A DNA stretch of 9,788 nucleotides from an uncultured Planctomycetaceae bacterium (GCA_903949225.1 CAJAYZ010000409.1:1-9788); one strand, 5' to 3'; counted from the stretch's first letter, positions 1-6,758 are shown. Notes: generated from the letters alone by a model not told the origin. Numbers and translations: made by a program.

Positions 1-212
1 CGGGAGGAGGATTCGACCCGGCTGGGGGCGATCAGGAAAGCAGGGCAAAGCGGGAACGGCAGGATGATACCCCGAGCCTACAGATAGGGGGCAGCCGGCC
101 GGCCCGCGGATATTGCGGCGTCACAGCCCACACCCTAGTCTCATGGATTCGGGGGGGATCGACCCCGCTCCGGGGCTTGGCCCCTCAAACCCCATCCCAG
201 CCGAGGCCCACC
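1..212 (+). other. Leader region upstream of the RTX/beta-propeller gene
   Basis: No complete gene is visible here. The frame used by the downstream gene has no stop from base 3 onward, but its only start-like codon before 213 is a TTG at 177, and the conceptual peptide is low in hydrophobic residues and does not look like protein. Frame 1 is open from base 1 to a TAG at 85-87, so a short tail of an upstream gene cannot be excluded. The region contains a 10-bp self-complementary GC palindrome at 94-103 and the G/C-run cluster at 151-184. I could not pick a convincing -10/-35 pair. Confidence 0.5.
151..184 (+). promoter_or_regulatory. Alternating G-run/C-run leader with mutually exclusive hairpins
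   Basis: Four runs alternate: G7 at 151-157, C4 at 163-166, G4 at 172-175 and C4 at 181-184. Each neighbouring pair can form a perfect short hairpin: GGGG/CCCC across 154-166, CCCCG/CGGGG at 163-175 with a CTC loop, and GGGGC/GCCCC at 172-184 with a TTG loop. Only one of two overlapping pairings can exist at a time, which is the geometry of attenuators. The cluster ends 28 bases before the ATG at 213. A regulatory role is inference; the structure might simply reflect high GC content. Confidence 0.3.
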
Positions 213-2882
213 ATGGCACCCTCCCGTCGTCGTTCGTCCCATGCCGCTCCGCGCCGTGGTCGTGCCGCTCGATCGCCGCGGGGGGCGGGGCTGACGGCGA
301 TGTTCGAAGCGCTCGAGGCACGCCTGCCGATGGCGGCCAACATCGGCGCGGCGCTATGGCGGATCACCGGCGATCAGGTGAAGGGAAACGTCGACGACAC
401 GATCGTCGTCGATCGCGACCCGGCCAATGCCGCGATGCTGCGGGCCACCGTCAACGGCGCCGTCGTCAGCACCCGCCGCGAGGCGGCGGTGCGCGTGATC
501 CATGTCTTCGGGGGCCGCGGGGACGACACGATCACGATCGACATCCCCGGCAACACGAAGATCCGCAGCTGGCTCGTGGGTGGCGCGGGGAGCGACACGA
601 TCCAGGGGGGGAACGCGGCCGACCACATTCAGGGTGGACCCGGGAACGACACGATCAACGGCGGCGGTGGTGACGATGGGATCGAGGGGGGCGACGGCAA
701 CGACTCCCTCGTCGGCGGCATCGGCAACGACTCGCTCCGCGGAGATGCCGGCCGTGACACACTCCGCGGCGGCGCCGGGAAGAACTCGCTCGTCGGCGGC
801 ACCGGCATCGACGAGTTCTCGGGTGTGAAGGGGGTCGATTCTGTGCGGCTCGCCGCCGGCGAGAAGCTGATCGGCAACGAGACCACCAATCCGCTCCAGG
901 CTGTGACCAGCGCCGAGCAGCTCAAGAGCTGGTATCTCGACACCGCGATGAAGCAGTGGGGGGGCCAGCTCGGGCAGCCGGCGCCGTGGTGGCCGATCGC
1001 GTATACCGTCCGTCAGGATGCTGCCGGGGCACTGGCGCCCTCCGCGGGCACCGCTGTCGGCAACGCCGACTTCTCCGGCACGAACAACCAAGTCGCCGGC
1101 GTCGACGAAGGGGATATCGTCAAGACCGACGGCCGATCGCTCTATGTGCTCGCCGGTGATGGCGTCGACATCGTCAGCGCCTGGCCTGCCGATTCCCTCG
1201 CGGTGTCGAGCCACGTTTCGGTGGACGGCGACGAGCGGTCGCTGTTCCTCAGCGGCAGCCGCTTGACGGTGATCTCGCAGGAGAATCGCTGGGTCAGTCC
1301 CGGTGGTGAAACCGGCTCGCAGGCCACGTTTGCCCGGGTCGCCGGCTGGTGGGGCGGGGGGCTCCAGTGGCAGCCCCAGGTCATCGTCACCGTGATCGAC
1401 GTTGCCGATCCGTCCGCGCCCAAGGTTCTCGAGAAGACGGCCCTCGATGGCTGGTTCCAGGATGCCCGCGAGATCGACGGCCGCGTGTTTGTCGTGGCGC
1501 AGGACGACCTCGGCATCCCCACGCCGGCGCTGGTGCCGGTGGAGGGCACTGCGACCAATCCAACCACGACGGTTACCCCCGATCCGGTGACCTACACCGA
1601 TGCCGATGGGCTGGTCACGGCGATCCTCCCGCCGATCGACTTCCCCCCCGCCGGCACGCCGAAGTGTGTCTACGAGGATGCGGCCGCCTACCGGGCCCGG
1701 CTCGAGCAGGCTTGGAAGGATCAGGCCTTGCCGACGTACACCGCCACCGCGGCCTCCGGCACCACGACTTCCGGCCAACTCGTCACCGTTGACAACGCCT
1801 GGGTTCCCGTCGACTTCCAGTCGGCCACCTTGCTGTCGGTGGTCGAGTTTGACATCACCGACGACACGGTCGGGCCGGAATCGTCGACGAGCGTTGCCGG
1901 GGTCTCCGGCACGGTCTACGCCTCCGCGACCGGCCTCTACATCTCGGCCGCCAATTGGGGGAGCTGGTGGGATGATCGCGACACCGGCCTGACGACGAAC
2001 ATCTACCACTTCGATCTCGGTGCTGCTGGGGTGCCGCTGGTGTCGATGGGGGCCGTGCCGGGGACGACGCTCGACCAATTCTCGCTCGATGAACACGACG
2101 GCTTTCTCCGCGTGGCAACGACGAACTGGGGCAGCGGCGGCGACTGGAACTTCACCAATTCCTCCGCGGGCGTGTTCGTCCTCGGGGAGTCGGACGGGAA
2201 TCTCGTCACCGTCGGCGCTGTCCAGGGGCTTGCCCGGGGGGAGCGGATCTATTCGAGCCGGTTCGTCGGCGACGTCGCCTACGTGAGCACGTTCAAGCAG
2301 GTCGATCCGCTGTTTGTCATCAATCTGGCCGACCCCACCCGGCCGAAGGTCGTCGGCGAGTTGAAAGTGCCCGGCTTCTCCTCCTATCTCCATCCGCTCG
2401 ACGCCACCCGCCTCCTCGGCATCGGTCGCGACGTCGATCCGACCACCGGCCGTGTCCTCGGCCTCCAACTGTCCGTGTTCGACGTCAGCAATCCGGCCAA
2501 GCCGCTTCGGTCATCGACCTACACCTTCGCCGGGGATGGCTGGCAGTCGTGGTCGAGCGCCCTGTGGGATCACCACGCGCTGGCCTGGTTCCCCGGGCAG
2601 GGGATCCTCACGCTCCCGGTGCAGGAGGGGGATTGGTGGAGCGGCAGCACGGGGCTGGTTGTTTTCCAGGTCAATCTCGCTGCCAACGGCACGTTCACCC
2701 GCCTCGGTGAGATCAGCCATGCAAGCGGCGCCGTCGAACGGGGCGTGCGGATCGGGAATCTTCTCTATTCGGTGTCGGCCGGCGAGGTAAAGGTGCACCG
2801 TATCGACGATCCCTCCGTGGAGATCGCCGGCGTGAAACTGACGCCGCGGTCAGACACCGACCTCCCGGTGTGGATCGCCTGA
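213..2882 (+). CDS. Secreted RTX-repeat protein with C-terminal beta-propeller domain
   Basis: Predicted 889-residue exported or surface protein; its ligand or activity is unknown. I chose the ATG at 213 because a GAGG lies 6 bases upstream and a basic N-terminus follows; an in-frame TTG at 177 lies within a hairpin. Residues 1-30 are rich in Arg and Ser, then FEALEARLPMAA (31-42) resembles the planctomycete LEPR-XLL export/anchor motif; no ordinary hydrophobic signal peptide is obvious. Residues 123-203 are nine contiguous GGxGxDxUx nonapeptides of the RTX calcium-binding type, some degenerate. Residues 285-870 match the secreted beta-propeller family distantly related to WD40 (Pfam Beta_propel, COG4880), including the signature TNNQVAGVDEGDIVKTDG at 290-307. 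Trp/Gly-rich loops occur near 379-387, 581-587, 638-645 and 806-812. A Thr/Pro-rich stretch (about 440-530) looks like an insertion. No sorting signal is visible at the C-terminus. The family call is firm; the function is not known. Confidence 0.88.
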   Translation: MAPSRRRSSHAAPRRGRAARSPRGAGLTAMFEALEARLPMAANIGAALWRITGDQVKGNVDDTIVVDRDPANAAMLRATVNGAVVSTRREAAVRVIHVFGGRGDDTITIDIPGNTKIRSWLVGGAGSDTIQGGNAADHIQGGPGNDTINGGGGDDGIEGGDGNDSLVGGIGNDSLRGDAGRDTLRGGAGKNSLVGGTGIDEFSGVKGVDSVRLAAGEKLIGNETTNPLQAVTSAEQLKSWYLDTAMKQWGGQLGQPAPWWPIAYTVRQDAAGALAPSAGTAVGNADFSGTNNQVAGVDEGDIVKTDGRSLYVLAGDGVDIVSAWPADSLAVSSHVSVDGDERSLFLSGSRLTVISQENRWVSPGGETGSQATFARVAGWWGGGLQWQPQVIVTVIDVADPSAPKVLEKTALDGWFQDAREIDGRVFVVAQDDLGIPTPALVPVEGTATNPTTTVTPDPVTYTDADGLVTAILPPIDFPPAGTPKCVYEDAAAYRARLEQAWKDQALPTYTATAASGTTTSGQLVTVDNAWVPVDFQSATLLSVVEFDITDDTVGPESSTSVAGVSGTVYASATGLYISAANWGSWWDDRDTGLTTNIYHFDLGAAGVPLVSMGAVPGTTLDQFSLDEHDGFLRVATTNWGSGGDWNFTNSSAGVFVLGESDGNLVTVGAVQGLARGERIYSSRFVGDVAYVSTFKQVDPLFVINLADPTRPKVVGELKVPGFSSYLHPLDATRLLGIGRDVDPTTGRVLGLQLSVFDVSNPAKPLRSSTYTFAGDGWQSWSSALWDHHALAWFPGQGILTLPVQEGDWWSGSTGLVVFQVNLAANGTFTRLGEISHASGAVERGVRIGNLLYSVSAGEVKVHRIDDPSVEIAGVKLTPRSDTDLPVWIA
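579..821 (+). repeat. Nine tandem RTX-type nonapeptide codon repeats (27-bp units)
   Basis: Nine uninterrupted nine-codon units encode residues 123-203 of the first protein, for example GGAGSDTIQ, GGPGNDTIN, GGDGNDSLV and GGIGNDSLR. Units with the GGxGxD core should coordinate calcium in a parallel beta-roll. The second unit (GGNAADHIQ) and the last two (GGAGKNSLV, GGTGIDEFS) have lost parts of the consensus. A run of seven G bases at 605-611 lies in the second unit. A related but imperfect unit (GGRGDDTIT, residues 100-108) precedes the block. Confidence 0.85.
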
Positions 2883-2959
2883 CCGACTGCTCTGTCGGAG
2901 CCGCGGAGCCGTTGAACCAGAACAGTTGTCCTAGAACAGGTGAACTCGTTCAGCTGTCC
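2883..2959. terminator. Candidate bidirectional terminator between convergent genes
   Basis: The 67-bp gap between two converging genes is visibly less GC-rich than its surroundings. It starts with a hairpin CCGAC-tgctct-GTCGG (2883-2898). A second imperfect hairpin, ACAG-g-TGAA-ctcg-TTCA-g-CTGT (2936-2957), has one internal G-G mismatch and covers the stop codon of the minus-strand gene. GAACAG also occurs twice as a direct repeat (2920-2925 and 2934-2939). There is no clear U-tract on either strand, so a canonical intrinsic terminator is not proven. Confidence 0.35.
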
Positions 2960-4641
2960 CAGCGGCTGCTCGCGGCGGCCCCGGGGCTACGCGTGCCGCA
3001 GAAGACGACGTCGATGCCGAGGGCCCGGGCGGCGGCAGCCTTCGCCAGGGCACAGCGGTCGGCGCCGGCGGCGTCCTTGGCGTAGGCCACCTGAACGTGG
3101 TTTGCCTTGTGGCGGGCCATCATCTGATCGCGCGACACTCCATGCGTGACCGCGTGCATGATCGGCCACTGCTTCGTCGTCGAGTCCAGACGCCGCTGCG
3201 TCTCCTCCTCGGGGAGCTTGACGACGCTCGCCCGGCCGATGTCCATGCAGAGCTTCTCGGCGGGGCCGGTGCCGTCGACCCAGATCCGGCTCCAGACGAT
3301 CTCCCCCGGCTTGCTGACGCCGGCGAGCGTCGAGCCGCCGAGGCGGAAGTACATCGGGGGCTGGCGGTAGCCGTGGGCCCCCTTCCAGCCACCGGTGAAG
3401 TGGGCCGGGGGCGCGCCGCCTGAGATCTCGAACACCCACACCCATTGGTCGGTGGTGTTTGAGCGGTCCCAATCCCCCCAGCGGATATCGTGGAGCGTGT
3501 TCTCCGCCGGCTCGCCGAGGGCCTCGTGGACGCGTTGCGTGAGCAGGCCATCGAGGCCGGCGCACTCGTCGACCTCGTTGAAGTGGGTCAGCGGCTTCCC
3601 CTTGAAGATCGGCTTCGTGGAGCCCTGGGCACAGACCGGCGGCCGCTTGGAGTCGTTGAGCATCCCTTCGACGAGGTCGCTGGCCGGGAGGAGATCCTTG
3701 AGGCCCTGCTGATACTGGATGCCGACGAGATCGCAGCCGAAGCGCTCCGCGAGCCGGAGCGTGGCGATGTACATCCGGCACTGCGTGAGCACCTGGGCCC
3801 GGGTCAGGTCGGCGGCCTCGTCCTTCCCGAAGTGGAAGGTCATCCCCGCCGCCTCGAGCCAGCGGAAGACTTCGCGGGCCTCGCTGTCGGAGACCTGCGT
3901 CGTCTCGTGGTAGAGGGCCGACTGGCTGAGACGCTCCTTGAAAACCCCGGTGGCATGGAGGAGCCGATCGGGGATGATCGCGTTGTACATCCCCATGCAG
4001 CCCTCGTCGAAGACCCCCATGAGGGCCTTCTTTTCGCGGAGCTCAGCGGCGATACCGGCACCGATCTGCTCGAGCTTCCCAGGCACCTTCACCGCCGCCA
4101 TTGGCACGACGTGGCTGGTGTCATGGCGGACCTTGCCGGTGGCAAGCCACGACTCGAGGTGGCGCTGGAAGGCGGCGCTCGAGAAGTCGTCGGCCCAGAG
4201 CGTGGCGTAGGGGACGCCCGCCTTGGTGAGCGAGCCGTTGAGGTTGAGCATCCCGACAAGTCCCGGCCACTGCCCCGACCAATTGGCGACGGTGAGGATG
4301 GGACCCGAATGGCTGGAGAGCCCGGGGAGGACGTGGTTTGAGTATTGCCAGACAGCCTCGGCGACGACGAGCGGCGCGGTCGGGTCGACGGAGGCAAACA
4401 CGTCGATCCCCTCGCGGGCGCTGGCGATGAAGCCGTGGCCGCGGGCCTTCGAGGGGGCGTGGCCGCGAACGAGCGTCCGGCCGGCGGCGGCGAAGGCCCG
4501 CGTCAGATCCGCTTCCATCTGCTTCTGGGCCGGCCAGCAGACCCGATTGGCCTCCTCGCGGAGGTCGCCGCTGGCGACGAGGACGACGTCGGCTTTCCGC
4601 CGCGGGGTGGCAGGGGACTTCGAGCGGGAGGAGGTGGCCAT
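2950..4641 (-). CDS. L-fucose/arabinose isomerase-like protein
   Basis: Predicted 563-residue cytoplasmic protein with the length and organisation of L-fucose isomerase (E. coli FucI is 591 residues). Family members interconvert aldose and ketose sugars with a divalent metal; the substrate here is unknown. From memory of FucI, the three metal ligands (Glu337, Asp361, His528) appear conserved as Glu356 in FNEVDE, Asp385 in LHDIRWGDW and His515 in KANHVQVAY. The motif FDEGCMGMYN (211-220) fits the middle of the fold. Overall similarity to FucI looks low, so another sugar or a non-catalytic role is possible. I chose the ATG at 4641 over an in-frame TTG at 4683, whose extension carries nothing recognisable; the Shine-Dalgarno match is weak. 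No signal peptide is seen. The gene is monocistronic here, divergent from the WD40 gene and convergent with the RTX gene. Planctomycetes often degrade fucose-rich polysaccharides, but that link is only suggestive. Confidence 0.78.
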   Translation of the reverse strand: MATSSRSKSPATPRRKADVVLVASGDLREEANRVCWPAQKQMEADLTRAFAAAGRTLVRGHAPSKARGHGFIASAREGIDVFASVDPTAPLVVAEAVWQYSNHVLPGLSSHSGPILTVANWSGQWPGLVGMLNLNGSLTKAGVPYATLWADDFSSAAFQRHLESWLATGKVRHDTSHVVPMAAVKVPGKLEQIGAGIAAELREKKALMGVFDEGCMGMYNAIIPDRLLHATGVFKERLSQSALYHETTQVSDSEAREVFRWLEAAGMTFHFGKDEAADLTRAQVLTQCRMYIATLRLAERFGCDLVGIQYQQGLKDLLPASDLVEGMLNDSKRPPVCAQGSTKPIFKGKPLTHFNEVDECAGLDGLLTQRVHEALGEPAENTLHDIRWGDWDRSNTTDQWVWVFEISGGAPPAHFTGGWKGAHGYRQPPMYFRLGGSTLAGVSKPGEIVWSRIWVDGTGPAEKLCMDIGRASVVKLPEEETQRRLDSTTKQWPIMHAVTHGVSRDQMMARHKANHVQVAYAKDAAGADRCALAKAAAARALGIDVVFCGTRSPGAAASSRWDS

Positions 4642-4722
4642 GACGCGGGTCTCAGAGAAAGGGGAACGGAGAGTGGGGAACAAAACGGAGGATCGGTTCC
4701 GGGAATCCCCTTTGCACCGTGG

Positions 4723-4753
4723 TTGGAAACAGGGGGCTTGGGCAAACTATACT
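4723..4753 (+). promoter_or_regulatory. Candidate sigma70-type promoter for the WD40 gene
   Basis: TATACT at 4748-4753 matches five of six -10 consensus positions and lies in a locally AT-rich patch that stands out in this GC-rich region. A possible -35, TTGGAA (4723-4728), matches four of six positions with a 19-bp spacer, slightly long. Transcription would start near 4760, giving a leader of about 100 bases that includes the inverted repeat at 4764-4819. Planctomycete promoter rules are poorly known, so this is tentative. Confidence 0.4.
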
Positions 4754-4847
4754 CTTTGCCACGTCGGTTCGGGGAAGGGGTCCAGGGGGGAAACGTCCCT
4801 GCGTTCATTTCCGAACCGATCACCGAATCTCGTTTGAGCGTCCCGGC

Positions 4848-4854
4848 AGAGGAG
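4848..4854 (+). promoter_or_regulatory. Ribosome binding site deciding the WD40 gene start
   Basis: AGAGGAG ends 6 bases before the ATG at 4861. The reading frame is open far upstream (to 4345, inside the divergent gene), so this site, together with the signal peptide that begins right after the ATG, decides the start. Confidence 0.7.
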
Positions 4855-4860
4855 CCGACC

Positions 4861-6492
4861 ATGAGTTGCAGTGTCCCTGGTTTCCACCTTCGTTCGCACC
4901 GCCTCGTCGGCGTGGCTGCGATGATCGGTCTGCTGGTTGTCGGCAGCGGCCGGGCCTCCGCCCAGGATCCCGCCACGCCCGCGCCTCCGGCCCCCGCTCC
5001 CAACCTTCCGGCTCACACCCGCTGGGTGATCGCCGCCGACTACACCACCGACGGCGCCCAACTCCTCACCTCCGGGGGCGAGAGTCTCCTCTACCGTCCC
5101 GGTGATGCCGCGATCTGGAATCCGGCCGACGGCAACCGGGCTGGCGACCTCGCCGGCCACCCGACGGCGGTGTGGGCGATCAAGGCCTCCAACGACGGCA
5201 AGCTCGCCGCCACGGCCGGCTACGACGGCCTCGTCAAGCTCTGGGACCTCCCCGGCCGGGCCCTCAAGGCCGATCTCAAGAAGCACAAGGGCTGGGTCCG
5301 TTCGCTCGACTTCTCCCCCGATGGCACGAAGCTCGCCACCGCCGGCGAGGATGGCACCGTCGTCGTCTGGGACACCGCCACGAACGCCGAGATCCGCACG
5401 ATTGCTGCCCACGGTGGCCCGGTCACTTCCGTCGCCTTCTCCCCCGACGGCGCCACGCTCGCCACCGGTGGCGGTGACAAGCTCGTCAAGCTCTGGGACG
5501 TCGCCGCCGGCACCGAAAAGGGGAAGCTCGAGGGACACGCCGACACCCTCTGGGCCGTCGCCTATTCCCCCGACGGCTCGAAGCTCGCCACCGCCGGTGC
5601 CGACCGGGTGGTGAAGCTCTGGAACACCGCCGACTCCAAGGAACATGGCACGCTCGCCGGCCACAAGGATTGGGTGACGAGCGTCTCCTTCACCCCTGAC
5701 AACGCCCGGCTCGCCAGTGCCAGTCTCGACGGGGCGGTGAAGTTTTGGGACGTCGCTTCGAAGGCTGAACAGAAGGGGCCGCCGCCGGTCGAAGGAGCCA
5801 AGCCGTCGAGCGTGTGGTGCGTGGCCGTGGCCCCCAACGGCCAGTCGATGTTCATCGGCAGTCATGCCGGCGGAAGGATCGTCCCGGTCCCGTCGCCCGA
5901 GCTCGCCCCGGTGCCGCCGCCGCCGCCGCCAGCCGCCCCCGCCTTCGCCGCGGTCGTGCCGACCGAGTTCAAGAGTGCGGCCGGTGCCACCGGCGCCATC
6001 GCTGCCGATGGGATCGTGCTCGTGACCGGCAGCCTCGCCAAGGATATCTACACCATCAAGGCGATCGTTCCGCCGGGGGGAAACGTCTCGGCGGTCAAGC
6101 TCGAGGCCCTTACCGATCCGAGTCTCCCCGCGATGGGGCCAGGACGGGCCGGAAACGGCAACGTCGTTCTCAGCAGGTTTGCGATCCAGTCGGGGGCACC
6201 GGGGAGCGCCGATGCTCCGAACGTCGTCAAGCTCGCGACGGCCAAGGCTGATTTCGAGCAGGGGGGATATCCCGCTGCGGCCACGATCGACGACAATCCG
6301 GAATCGGGCTGGGCGATCGCCCCCGAGGTCGGCAAGGATCACGCGCTGACCTACGAACTCGCCCCCGAAGTGGCCCTGCCAGCCGGAAGCGTCATCCTGT
6401 TCACGATCGAGCATCAGTTTGCCGACGGCACCCACAATCTCGGTAAGTTCCGTCTCTCCCTGCTCCAGTCGCCCCTGCCGCCAGCCCCGTGA
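4861..6492 (+). CDS. Exported WD40 beta-propeller protein with discoidin-like C-terminal domain
   Basis: Predicted 543-residue protein of unknown partner, probably periplasmic or cell-surface. A signal peptide is clear: basic N-region, hydrophobic core about 15-29, and an AxA site ASA (32-34). After a Pro/Ala spacer, seven WD40-type blades run from about residue 50 to 343; blades 2-6 keep the GH...FSPDG...LWD pattern (for example LAGH 97-100, FSPDG 151-155, KLWD 210-213) while the first and last are degenerate. A proline-rich linker (344-360) leads to a domain (about 365-535) containing LEALTDPSLPAMGPGRAGNG (414-433), GYPAAATIDDNPESGWAIAP (469-488) and HNLGKFRLSL. I recognise this as the module found within planctomycete DUF1549/DUF1553 and cytochrome-c-type surface proteins; here those partner domains are absent. 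The stop codon overlaps the thiS start (GTGA), which suggests co-transcription. Confidence 0.88.
   Translation: MSCSVPGFHLRSHRLVGVAAMIGLLVVGSGRASAQDPATPAPPAPAPNLPAHTRWVIAADYTTDGAQLLTSGGESLLYRPGDAAIWNPADGNRAGDLAGHPTAVWAIKASNDGKLAATAGYDGLVKLWDLPGRALKADLKKHKGWVRSLDFSPDGTKLATAGEDGTVVVWDTATNAEIRTIAAHGGPVTSVAFSPDGATLATGGGDKLVKLWDVAAGTEKGKLEGHADTLWAVAYSPDGSKLATAGADRVVKLWNTADSKEHGTLAGHKDWVTSVSFTPDNARLASASLDGAVKFWDVASKAEQKGPPPVEGAKPSSVWCVAVAPNGQSMFIGSHAGGRIVPVPSPELAPVPPPPPPAAPAFAAVVPTEFKSAAGATGAIAADGIVLVTGSLAKDIYTIKAIVPPGGNVSAVKLEALTDPSLPAMGPGRAGNGNVVLSRFAIQSGAPGSADAPNVVKLATAKADFEQGGYPAAATIDDNPESGWAIAPEVGKDHALTYELAPEVALPAGSVILFTIEHQFADGTHNLGKFRLSLLQSPLPPAP
5011..5889 (+). repeat. Seven WD40 repeat units
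   Basis: These bases encode residues 51-343 of the exported WD40 protein, roughly 42 residues per unit. Seven units are the number needed to close a single propeller. The middle units are close to each other in sequence (SPDG, KLATAG and VKLWD recur), consistent with fairly recent internal duplication, while the first unit carries an insertion around SLLYRPGD (76-82) and the last lacks a proper WD. Confidence 0.75.
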
Positions 6493-6758
6493 CCGACCCC
6501 GATCCGATCGCCGATGCCGCCACGCCACCGGCCCAGCCGGCCGGTGCGCCGGCGTTGCTTGCGGTGACCGTGAATGGCGAGCCGAGGGCCTTTTCCGCCG
6601 GGGCATCGGCCCTCGATGCGGTCACGGCCCTGGGCCTCGTCGGCCGGCCGCTGGCGGTGGAGATCAACGAGCGGATCGTCCCCCGACGTGACCTGGCGGC
6701 GTGGACCCTTGCGGATGGGGATCGGCTCGAGATCGTGACGCTCGTCGGCGGTGGTTGA
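6489..6758 (+). CDS. thiS: Sulfur carrier protein ThiS
   Basis: ThiS is a small ubiquitin-fold protein whose C-terminal glycine is adenylated and converted to a thiocarboxylate, then donates sulfur to ThiG for making the thiazole ring of thiamine. The product here is 89 residues; residues 24-89 are the ThiS core, with VNGEPRAF (28-35), INERIVPRRDLAAW (59-72), LADGDRLEIV (74-83) and the diagnostic C-terminal Gly-Gly (VGGG). The first 22 residues are an Ala/Pro-rich extension not typical of the family, so a start further inside, for example a TTG near 6555, is possible. The GTG at 6489 overlaps the WD40 stop codon (GTGA) and has no Shine-Dalgarno match, pointing to translational coupling. thiG follows after a 151-bp spacer. 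Confidence 0.9.
   Translation: MTDPDPIADAATPPAQPAGAPALLAVTVNGEPRAFSAGASALDAVTALGLVGRPLAVEINERIVPRRDLAAWTLADGDRLEIVTLVGGG

Larger units (their letters stand above)
4642..4860. promoter_or_regulatory. Divergent intergenic region with repeated TCGGTTC motif
   Basis: This 219-bp region separates two divergently transcribed genes. TCGGTTC occurs at 4693-4699 and 4764-4770, and inverted as GAACCGA at 4813-4819. The copies at 4764-4772 and 4811-4819 form a perfect 9-bp inverted repeat (TCGGTTCGG/CCGAACCGA) that would lie in the 5' leader of the WD40 transcript, with a 38-base loop that itself contains AGGG/CCCT pairing. The copy at 4691-4699 (GATCGGTTC) is equally complementary to 4813-4821 (GAACCGATC), so two alternative pairings exist. 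An operator or a leader structure is inference. Confidence 0.4.

Noticed and set aside
1..87. Short open frame at the start of the window as the end of an upstream gene
   Set aside because: The 28 codons before the TAG at 85-87 are too few and featureless to support a gene call.
354..2468. A 704-codon open frame antisense to the RTX/beta-propeller gene
   Set aside because: Its product is rich in Arg, Gly, Asp and Val without domain motifs, and it is explained by codon bias of the well-supported plus-strand gene in GC-rich DNA.
3490..4341. A 283-codon plus-strand frame inside the isomerase-like gene
   Set aside because: It is antisense shadow sequence; the minus-strand frame carries the family motifs and metal ligands.
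4345..4860. Upstream extension of the WD40 frame to 4345
   Set aside because: The extension overlaps the divergent gene and its control region, while the ATG at 4861 has a good Shine-Dalgarno and is followed by a signal peptide.
4747..6606. A 619-codon open frame antisense to the WD40 gene
   Set aside because: It mirrors the WD40 repeats as low-complexity sequence; the plus strand has a signal peptide, a ribosome binding site and seven WD40 units.
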